DNA of 12,528 bases, taken from the NCBI GenBank assembly GCA_002774795.1, contig PCYI01000006.1, positions 77,082 to 89,609 on the forward strand, in the 5' to 3' direction. The translations under genes were made by a program, and so were the position numbers. Below the pieces are notes generated by a model. The model saw nothing but the letters and a program-made list of their open reading frames with translations, ran no database searches and was not told where the DNA came from. Shown here piece by piece: positions 5,447 through 12,528 of this stretch; within the stretch, counting starts at the first letter, position 1; each line of letters begins with the position of its first letter. This DNA is from Candidatus Vogelbacteria bacterium CG10_big_fil_rev_8_21_14_0_10_51_16 (GTDB lineage: Bacteria > Patescibacteriota > Minisyncoccia > Phycocordibacterales > JACRKE01).

Positions 5447-5537
5447 GGCAGTAGGAAGTAGGCAGTAGGCAGTAGAAAACTCAAATCTGAGATTCAGAAT
5501 TGCCTAAAGCCTAGAGCCTAGAGCCTAGAGCCTAAAC
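5447..5537. repeat. Head-to-head TAGGNNN heptamer arrays, pair 4
   Basis: The forward arm GGCAGTA, GGAAGTA, GGCAGTA, GGCAGTA (5447-5474) is a strict 7-base period. After an AT-rich centre, the reverse arm is CCTAAAG, three CCTAGAG and CCTAAAC (5503-5537), also strict 7-base. One base separates it from the rpsG start codon. It fills the whole rpsL-rpsG spacer. Confidence 0.85.
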
Positions 5538-5538
5538 C

Positions 5539-6009
5539 ATGCGACGCCCAATCAAAAGACGACCCAAACTTTCCCCTGACTATAAATATGAGTCGGTGGT
5601 TGTTGAGCAGTTTGTAAACTACATCATGGAGCGAGGTAAAAAGAACGTTGCCAGGGCCATTGTTTACGGAGCTCTCGAGAATATAAAGTCAGAGCTTAAA
5701 CACGACAACGCTCTCGAGATTTTCGAAACCGCTCTTCGGAACGCGGGACCGATCGCCGAAGTGCGTTCTCGCCGCATTGGCGGTGCCACCTATCAGGTGC
5801 CTCGTGAAGTGCGCCCAGAGCGTAAGCTCGCCCTTGCTATGCGTTGGATCATAGACGCCGCGCGGGCAAAAAAGGGCATGCCCATGGCCAAGCGTCTCTC
5901 GGGAGAGCTTATCGCCGCTTCGAAAAACGAAGGCGAGGCCATTAAGAAGCGCGAGAATGTCATGAAGATGGCGGAAGCGAACCGAGCATTTGCGCATTTT
6001 GCGTGGTAA
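5539..6009 (+). CDS. rpsG: Small-subunit ribosomal protein uS7
   Basis: 156 aa, the usual bacterial length. uS7 starts assembly of the 30S head by binding the 3' major domain of 16S rRNA and lines the E site and mRNA exit. Signatures are a basic N-terminus (RRPIKRRP), FVNYIMERGKK (25-35), ALRNAGPIAEVRSRRIGGATYQVPREVRP across the beta-hairpin region (about 66-93), AMRWIIDAAR and the C-terminal AEANRAFAHFAW. The ATG is immediately preceded by the CCTANNN heptamer repeat with no Shine-Dalgarno. Translation must therefore be initiated without one or be coupled to rpsL 100 bases upstream. It follows rpsL as in the classical str operon. Confidence 0.98.
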   Translation: MRRPIKRRPKLSPDYKYESVVVEQFVNYIMERGKKNVARAIVYGALENIKSELKHDNALEIFETALRNAGPIAEVRSRRIGGATYQVPREVRPERKLALAMRWIIDAARAKKGMPMAKRLSGELIAASKNEGEAIKKRENVMKMAEANRAFAHFAW

Positions 6010-6068
6010 AAGCATGATAAAACCGCAGAGCTCTTCTATCATGCAAGCATGAAGCACGAAATTTGAAG

Positions 6069-6122
6069 CCCCGACGTTTCGCCAAAGGCGAAAGTGCGGG
6101 ATCACGACTGCAAACGTCGGGG
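6069..6122. repeat. CCCCGACG hairpin (REP-like), second copy
   Basis: CCCCGACGTTT (6069-6079) and AAACGTCGGGG (6112-6122) are perfect 11-base arms. An inner hairpin TTTCGCC (6077-6083)/GGCGAAA (6087-6093) overlaps the left arm by three bases. It shares its CCCCGAC end and nested CGC-rich hairpin with 3792-3821. Confidence 0.7.
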
Positions 6123-6123
6123 T

Positions 6124-6227
6124 ACGAAACAAATTACAAGCACTAAATGAAAAACATCTAAACGAATCCCGTTTCGTATTTAGGGCTTTGGATTTAGTGC
6201 TTGTTTCGTGCTTACGATTTAGTGCTT
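6124..6227. repeat. Long nested inverted repeat before fusA
   Basis: CAAGCACTAAAT (6137-6148) and ATTTAGTGCTTG (6192-6203) are perfect 12-base arms. Inside, CTAAACGAA (6158-6166) pairs with TTCG and TTTAG (6173-6183) with a 2-base bulge. Outside, ACGAAA (6124-6129) matches TTTCGT (6204-6209). A direct repeat GATTTAGTGCTT occurs at 6191-6202 and 6216-6227. The rpsG-fusA gap of 257 bases holds only this, the hairpin at 6069-6122 and a short CATGATA/TATCATG inverted repeat near 6013-6043. Confidence 0.7.
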
Positions 6228-6266
6228 ACGTGACAACAGCGATTCACATTTATCATTTACTACATC

Positions 6267-8417
<2,151 letters not shown>

Positions 8418-8432
8418 ATTCTCCCACCCCAT

Positions 8433-8475
8433 ACTTATCCACAGGAGGACACTTACTGTTAATCTGTGGATAAGT
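8433..8475. promoter_or_regulatory. Two perfect DnaA boxes in inverted orientation
   Basis: ACTTATCCACAG (8433-8444) and CTGTGGATAAGT (8464-8475) are perfect 12-base inverted arms separated by 19 bases. Each contains TTATCCACA, the consensus DnaA box, starting 16 bases after the fusA stop. They could bind DnaA, or simply form an RNA hairpin; no T run follows, so termination here is less likely. Confidence 0.5.
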
Positions 8476-8521
8476 TGAGATTTGTTGGAAAAGGCAAAAA
8501 ACTAGTCATGATTGCTCTTTA

Positions 8522-8564
8522 TCAACAGCCAGACACGACGTGTCCGGCTGTTGACTGTTTTGTT
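8522..8564 (+). terminator. Rho-independent terminator after fusA
   Basis: TCAACAGCC (8522-8530) pairs with GGCTGTTGA (8546-8554). After one mismatch, GACAC (8532-8536) pairs with GTGTC (8540-8544) around a 3-base loop. CTGTTTTGTT follows. It ends the translation block and separates it from the next promoter. Confidence 0.8.
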
Positions 8565-8588
8565 ATTGCGAGTTTTTAATGGTATAAT
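8560..8588 (+). promoter_or_regulatory. Extended -10 promoter of the toxin-antitoxin-like pair, leaderless
   Basis: TTGTTA (8560-8565), 17 bases, then perfect TATAAT (8583-8588) preceded by TGG. ATG at 8596 follows 8 bases after the hexamer, exactly as for the RNase HI gene, so the transcript is probably leaderless. Confidence 0.7.
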
Positions 8589-8595
8589 ACAAGCT

Positions 8596-8859
8596 ATGAA
8601 GCTCGGAGATTTTGCGCGCAAGCATAAGACGCTTTTCTGGTCTACCAACGCCTACGACCAACTTGACGAAAGGGCGGTGGTAGAGGCCGTTTTGAATTAC
8701 GGCGACTGGGAGACCGTAAAAGAACTTTTTTCTATAATCGGCATTAAGCGTACAGCCGAAGTTTTTCGTGAATGGACACGGCCGGAACTTTCACGAACAA
8801 ACTACTACCCTAAAATAACCCACTATTTTAGACTTTACTTTGACCGCTATGCACACTGA
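8596..8859 (+). CDS. Small DUF6922-like protein, partner of the AbiEii-like gene
   Basis: 87 aa from ATG 8596. The frame is open further upstream, but that part overlaps the fusA terminator and this gene's own promoter, so the inner ATG is right. The sequence LFWSTNAYDQLDERAVVEAVLNYGD, then VKELFSIIGIKRTAEVF, then a C-terminal HYFRLYF resembles DUF6922, a small helical family often encoded just before AbiEii-type nucleotidyltransferases. It is soluble and helical, with no catalytic residues evident. By position it is the candidate antitoxin or regulator of the pair; this is inference. Its stop codon overlaps the start of the next gene by 11 bases, which implies translational coupling. It lacks the larger winged-helix build of the classical AbiEi antitoxin. 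Confidence 0.85.
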   Translation: MKLGDFARKHKTLFWSTNAYDQLDERAVVEAVLNYGDWETVKELFSIIGIKRTAEVFREWTRPELSRTNYYPKITHYFRLYFDRYAH

Positions 8860-9463
8860 AATTCTTACTCGGGAGCAAGTTGATCTTCTGCCCGTCATTA
8901 AGAAATTTGGCGAACAGTTCGGCATGGTTGGCGGCACCGCGATTGCTTTGCACATCGGTCACCGCGAATCTATAGATTTCGACCTTTTTTCAGAAAAGGA
9001 GTTCAGAAATAGTACGATTACTTCCAAAATCAAAAAACTGTGTCCCCAAGCTGCTATTTCATATGAAGACGCGGGACAGATAAATCTCAAGGTCGGCGAA
9101 GTGAAGTTGACCTTTTACCACTATCCGTATCCAGTTCGATATTCAGAGCATTTTGAGGACATTATAAATATTCCCGATCTGTTAAGTTTGGCGGCCATGA
9201 AAGTGTTCGCGATGGGTCAACGCGCAAAGTGGAAGGACTATGTTGACCTTTATTTCATTCTACGTGATTATCATACAATTGATGATGTTACCGAGCGCGC
9301 CAAGGAACTTTTCGGCGCCATGTACAATGAAAAGTTGTGTCGCGTCCAACTGGCCTATTTTGAAGACATAGACTACCGTGAGCCGGTTGTCTATCGCCCA
9401 GGCTTCGAAGTAGAGGATGGTGTTGTTAAGGATGCTCTCACAGAGTTTAGTCTTGCCGGATGA
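8849..9463 (+). CDS. AbiEii/AbiGii-type nucleotidyltransferase (toxin family)
   Basis: 204 aa from ATG 8849; a TTG at 8840 would add three residues. The nucleotidyltransferase core is clear: MVGGTAIALHIGHRESIDFDLFS has GGTA at 28-31 and the metal-binding D43 and D45. VKLTFYHYPYP (85-95) is the third-strand motif. AAMKVFAMGQRAKWKDYVDLYF (115-136) carries K118, K129, D130 and D133. These match the AbiEii (DUF1814) family, known as the toxin of type IV toxin-antitoxin and abortive-infection systems; studied members attach nucleotides to tRNA. It is shorter than phage-defence AbiEii proteins (about 300 aa). All core residues are intact, so it is probably active. Transcribed and probably translated together with the upstream small gene. 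Confidence 0.92.
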   Translation: MHTEILTREQVDLLPVIKKFGEQFGMVGGTAIALHIGHRESIDFDLFSEKEFRNSTITSKIKKLCPQAAISYEDAGQINLKVGEVKLTFYHYPYPVRYSEHFEDIINIPDLLSLAAMKVFAMGQRAKWKDYVDLYFILRDYHTIDDVTERAKELFGAMYNEKLCRVQLAYFEDIDYREPVVYRPGFEVEDGVVKDALTEFSLAG

Positions 9464-9492
9464 CATAAATATGGATAGAATGTAAAATGGAA

Positions 9493-9514
9493 ACCTGCCT
9501 GCCGGCAGGCAGGT
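9493..9514. repeat. 22-base perfect palindrome of the CCTGCC type
   Basis: ACCTGCCTGCC (9493-9503) followed directly by its reverse complement. From memory, this palindrome is very frequent in Parcubacteria-like genomes, where it produces spurious CLPAGR peptides in annotated frames. It lies about 30 bases past the AbiEii stop and could form a hairpin, but has no T run. Confidence 0.85.
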
Positions 9515-9521
9515 CTCAAAA

Positions 9522-9585
9522 TGTCATCCCTACGGGAGATCTGCCGAAGGCACGAGAAAATGACAACGAAAAGTTGCGTGGCAAC
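9522..9585. repeat. TGTCAT-bounded inverted-repeat element and hairpin
   Basis: TGTCAT (9522-9527) and ATGACA (9560-9565) bound a 44-base unit. Next to it GTTGC (9573-9577) pairs with GCAAC (9581-9585). The arrangement is like short intergenic repeats of the REP or small-MITE kind. The rest of the 295-base gap up to 9758 is AT-rich, with TTTCCATTTT repeated at 9666-9675 and 9680-9689, and no gene. Confidence 0.45.
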
Positions 9586-9758
9586 CTCTTTGCCTTACGC
9601 AATATAAAAATTAACAATCTATACACATACGCACAAGAACTTAAGCACGGTGAGCTGAATGAAGTTTTCCATTTTGAGATTTCCATTTTCAATTTTCTCC
9701 TTCAATGGGGGCAACACGCTACTTTTTTACACATTATTATAACTACTTGCCGAATTTC

Positions 9759-12452
9759 ATGAAAAAATATCTACTTGGGTTTATGGTGCTCGCGGTGCTT
9801 TCGGTGCCCACAATCGCTCGGGCGCAAGGGATGGGCATTCCGGAAATGCTTGCGCTCCTGCAGTCGCTCATGGCCCAGGTGACCATGTTGCAAGAGCAGT
9901 TGGTGCGCATGCAGGCGAGTGAGAGAGTAGTAACCACTCCGCCCGAAACGCGCACCGAAGAAATGAGAGTGGTGGACAACACTCCGACTATCAACATCGA
10001 TATGCCGTCTCCATTTGAGACGAACCGCGTGCGGCAAGGCGAGCGAATGACTATCGCTTGGTCGTCTTTTAACCTGCTCCCATCCGACACCGTCGGTATT
10101 TGGCTGGGCACAGGGGATGGTGTCGTCAAGACTAACAGGTGGGGGCTTGGTACTCATGGCCTCGCTACCGGGAGCTTTGTTTGGACGGTGAACACCTACA
10201 CCTCCGGCAGTCACCATCTGCTCGCTTGTCGCGACCGCGTAGACCCCTCCACCAACGTTGCCGTGTGCAGTCGGCCGGTGCCCATTATAATCGGCGAAGC
10301 GGCCAGCCCTATCATCAATCGTATTACGCCCGATAGCGGTGACGAGACCACCACTTTCACCATCAACGGCTTCAATCTGGTCGGCACGGTGAGAATTGAG
10401 TTTTATGATACCCAAGGCCGACAGGTGGGAGAAATCGGTAGCCACATAACGGCGACAGAAAACAACGTCACCTTCCGGGGCGGTCTGTTTGCCGCAAACA
10501 CCGCCCCCGGCACATATCGTGTCAATGTGGTCACGGACAGGTGCGCGAGCGGGGCGAACTGTCGAAGCAATAGTGTCACTCTTACCCTGCGCGAACTGCA
10601 CGACTCGGCTATTTCCATAAGTGTGCCTTTTCCCAGTAGCGCGACAGCGTTACAAAGAGGGGCGCGGCAACTTCTTACTTGGCAGGACATTAATGCTCCC
10701 GCCGGTACGCGCTATAACGTCTACATCAGTGATAGTAACAACGGAAAGGGTAGTATTGTGGCGCAGAGTGTTACCGGCAACAGCTTTCTGTGGTCTGTGG
10801 GTGCGGACGAGACCGGGAACACTAACGTACTCGGTGCGGCAACCTTCGCGTCTCCTTGGTACGTGTGGGTGGCCCGAGCACGCTCTGATGGTACCGGAGC
10901 TGGCGCGGTACGAAGTCGGGCCGGTTTTACGATTTCGGGCGGCATCGTCAGCCCCCCGATCGTCAACACGCTTATAAGTGGTGGTGGCCTAGTAAACATT
11001 TCATGGAGCCGACCTAGAGAGGGGAAGCCGGACGGTTATCTCGTCCTGCGCGCTCAAGATAACTACCCGAGCTCAAATCCACCCCAGCTACTGGTGGGCA
11101 ACCTAGTGTTGATGAACCAGACTGGAGCCGCGGTATGGCCCAGCTCATGTTCCGGCATGACATCTGCCGATCAACTTTGTGTGGTTACCAATGTGGATGC
11201 TTCCGTGACCTCCGTCCAGGATAGGTGGCTTCCCACCGGCTCCACTGGTTCATTTGTTTACGGCGCGGTTGCCTATATGTCGGATAGTCAAGGGCGAATA
11301 GTCGGGCATACTCTTGCTTCCACAGAGAGGGTGAATGTTCGTACTGTAGCCGCACCTGTGCATCCGACCATTACCTCTTTTTCCGTCCCCTCAAGCATGG
11401 CGGCGGCCGGTAGTATTGATATTTCGTTCGAGCGGACGGCGGGGCCAAGTGGCGGCCAGTACCACTGGCGGCTCTTCGTCGAGTGTCCATCTGTGGTGAG
11501 ATTGCGCACCAAAGAGGGCGACTATTGCCGTACTTCGGCCATCCCGCATAGCGACCTGCCCCATCTCGGTTTTGAGAGGAGCGGCTCGCTTACCCTGAAT
11601 GCCACCAGCAACATCGCGGCGGAGTCGTTGCCGGTGTACTTCACCCTCTATCTGCTCGATGCCTCCGGGGCGGTGGTGGCGACCAAGAGTGCCACCACGC
11701 ACATGAACCGCACTCCGCTTATCTTAAACAGCTTCTACCGAGAGAACGAGCTTGCGCTTGGAAGCTACCTCGTCGTCAAAAGCGAGCCGACCTCTATTAT
11801 GCGGAGCTATAAGCTCTACCGTTTCCGCGCCGATGGTAGTCGCGAGATACTCGGCTATCTCGCTGGGCAGTCCGATACCTATGAATTCAATTGGCAGGTG
11901 GGCGCCTACTATCCGTTGAACGGGAGCACGAATGACATCCGCATGGCCGCGCCCGGGAGTGACTACTATCTCGGCCTCGTCACCCCTGGGTGCCATTGCG
12001 ACGTCATCACGTCGGCTGGCCCTTTTGCTATCACCGGTGGGGTGCCACAGGTAACCCAGTTTTCGCCTACCAGCGGGCCGGTGGGCACGCGGGTGTATGT
12101 GAACGGCGAGCATATTGCTGTGGGTGATGCCGTCTATTTCGGGTCCGCGGGGGACGGCATGCAACCGACGGCATATCTCAAAGACGAGCTGGTAAACGGC
12201 TGGTACTTCGATGTGCCCGCCTACGGGCCATACTATTGCGGGGAGGCCTGCATGTCGTCGACCGCGAACCCGCTTACCGGGGGGACCTATCCGGTCACCA
12301 TCGGCCGGGGCAGGTCTTTGCGAAGCAACGAAATGCCGTTTACGGTTACTTCTCTCACGGCCACGGACAGTGCCGCAAACTCCCAAATGGCCTCAATCCT
12401 CTCCGCTTTACAGAGAGCGCTCGATAGCATCCGCTCCAAAATCAGCCGATAG
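9759..12452 (+). CDS. Large exported multidomain Ig-like/TIG protein
   Basis: 897 aa from ATG 9759, chosen because MKKYLLGFMVLAVLSVPTIARA is a classical signal peptide (cleavage near 22-23); an upstream start would bury it. Residues 25-52 form an amphipathic, coiled-coil-like helix. After a Thr/Pro linker come beta domains. About 80-178 and 285-392 resemble Kre9/Ser-Thr-rich Ig-like modules (QGERMTIAW, FVWTV). About 183-278 (ITPDSGDETTTFTINGFNL) and 762-864 (FSPTSGPVGTRVYVNG) are IPT/TIG-like. About 400-530 is fibronectin-III-like (VNISWSRP, GYLVLRA). 535-650 and 655-760 are further beta modules. It ends in a second amphipathic helix (872-896). Twelve cysteines fall in six close pairs, implying disulfides outside the cytoplasm. 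There is no LPXTG, lipobox or C-terminal membrane segment, so it is secreted or held non-covalently. A cell-contact role is inference. A TATTAT (9735-9740) would give a short leader. Confidence 0.92.
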   Translation: MKKYLLGFMVLAVLSVPTIARAQGMGIPEMLALLQSLMAQVTMLQEQLVRMQASERVVTTPPETRTEEMRVVDNTPTINIDMPSPFETNRVRQGERMTIAWSSFNLLPSDTVGIWLGTGDGVVKTNRWGLGTHGLATGSFVWTVNTYTSGSHHLLACRDRVDPSTNVAVCSRPVPIIIGEAASPIINRITPDSGDETTTFTINGFNLVGTVRIEFYDTQGRQVGEIGSHITATENNVTFRGGLFAANTAPGTYRVNVVTDRCASGANCRSNSVTLTLRELHDSAISISVPFPSSATALQRGARQLLTWQDINAPAGTRYNVYISDSNNGKGSIVAQSVTGNSFLWSVGADETGNTNVLGAATFASPWYVWVARARSDGTGAGAVRSRAGFTISGGIVSPPIVNTLISGGGLVNISWSRPREGKPDGYLVLRAQDNYPSSNPPQLLVGNLVLMNQTGAAVWPSSCSGMTSADQLCVVTNVDASVTSVQDRWLPTGSTGSFVYGAVAYMSDSQGRIVGHTLASTERVNVRTVAAPVHPTITSFSVPSSMAAAGSIDISFERTAGPSGGQYHWRLFVECPSVVRLRTKEGDYCRTSAIPHSDLPHLGFERSGSLTLNATSNIAAESLPVYFTLYLLDASGAVVATKSATTHMNRTPLILNSFYRENELALGSYLVVKSEPTSIMRSYKLYRFRADGSREILGYLAGQSDTYEFNWQVGAYYPLNGSTNDIRMAAPGSDYYLGLVTPGCHCDVITSAGPFAITGGVPQVTQFSPTSGPVGTRVYVNGEHIAVGDAVYFGSAGDGMQPTAYLKDELVNGWYFDVPAYGPYYCGEACMSSTANPLTGGTYPVTIGRGRSLRSNEMPFTVTSLTATDSAANSQMASILSALQRALDSIRSKISR

Positions 12453-12476
12453 AATAAAGCCAGCCGGATTGCGGAG

Positions 12477-12528
12477 TTAAGTAATGTAGTACCTACGCAA
12501 AATGGCGTCTTTGCCACCGCCTTTGGCG
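12477..12528 (-). CDS. C-terminal end of a gene entering from the right edge (partial)
   Basis: On the minus strand a frame is open from the window edge to TAA at 12479-12477, giving a tail AKGGGKDAILRRYYIT. Codons mostly end in C or T as in real genes here, and the stop is 24 bases from the convergent stop of the 897-aa gene, a normal convergent spacing. Only 16 residues are visible, so the protein cannot be named. Confidence 0.35.
   Translation of the reverse strand, partial: AKGGGKDAILRRYYIT

Noticed and set aside
3822..5537. CRISPR array
   Set aside because: The repeat period is 7 bases with no spacers, arrays are in opposed pairs, and no cas gene is present.
5689..6132. 147-codon minus-strand frame opposite rpsG
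   Set aside because: Antisense to a certain ribosomal protein gene and running through a hairpin repeat.
8512..8595. Longer start for the DUF6922-like protein
   Set aside because: The extra 28 codons cover the fusA terminator and the TATAAT promoter, so they cannot be part of the mRNA from that promoter.
9487..9762. Open frame of 91 codons starting with a CLPAGR-type peptide
   Set aside because: Its start lies just before the 22-base palindrome and the rest crosses AT-rich spacer; CLPAGR peptides are the usual by-product of this palindrome, and the frame runs into the signal-peptide region of the next gene.
9771..10601. 276-codon open frame on the minus strand
   Set aside because: Antisense to the signal peptide and first domains of the 897-aa protein, and full of His and Arg; a shadow frame.
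11724..12386. 220-codon open frame on the minus strand
   Set aside because: It lies opposite the well-supported exported protein, whose GC-rich codons leave antisense frames open; its composition (many Arg, His, Pro) is not protein-like and it has no start signal.

Overview
The window reads as a chromosomal segment of a Candidate Phyla Radiation (Patescibacteria) bacterium, most likely a parcubacterium-like lineage. This is inferred from four things: most housekeeping genes have no visible Shine-Dalgarno, and some start right at the expected transcription start; bL28 carries a Cys4 zinc ribbon; the intergenic spaces are crowded with TAGGNNN heptamer arrays, CCCCGAC hairpins and a CCTGCC-type palindrome; and there is a large secreted multidomain protein. 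The assignment comes from motifs and was not checked by any search.

Layout. Bases 1-247 hold no clear gene but contain a compact set of complementary segments (11-127) that could be a structured RNA, followed by a minus-strand terminator. A degenerate receiver-like protein (248-904, minus) with a textbook promoter and Shine-Dalgarno diverges from a leaderless RNase HI gene (1026-1454). That gene is followed closely by a 246-aa protein of unknown function built from a duplicated ~100-aa unit. A small membrane protein (2234-2668, minus) converges on this pair. Bases 2700-3010 carry a 60-codon ORF with a perfect Shine-Dalgarno and a run of hairpins. A membrane-anchored DUF7282-like protein (3183-3761) converges on rpmB (3954-4175, minus), with a perfect 16-bp bidirectional terminator between them. 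A site-2 protease (4287-4895) precedes the translation block rpsL, rpsG, fusA (5016-8417). tuf is absent from the position directly after fusA.

After fusA come two consensus DnaA boxes in inverted orientation and a strong terminator. Next is a leaderless two-gene unit that resembles a toxin-antitoxin pair: a DUF6922-like small protein overlapping an AbiEii-like nucleotidyltransferase. A repeat-rich spacer leads to an 897-aa exported protein with Ig-like/TIG domains and six cysteine pairs. The C-terminus of another gene enters on the minus strand at the right edge.

How the parts fit: rpsL, rpsG and fusA supply the ribosome decoding and translocation core, and rpmB supplies a large-subunit protein. 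The S2P, DUF7282 and 897-aa proteins belong to the envelope or exterior. The AbiEii pair is a probable selfish or defence module. The most unusual feature is the intergenic architecture: four head-to-head pairs of TAGGNNN heptamer arrays between 3822 and 5537, one of which supplies the rpmB stop codon.
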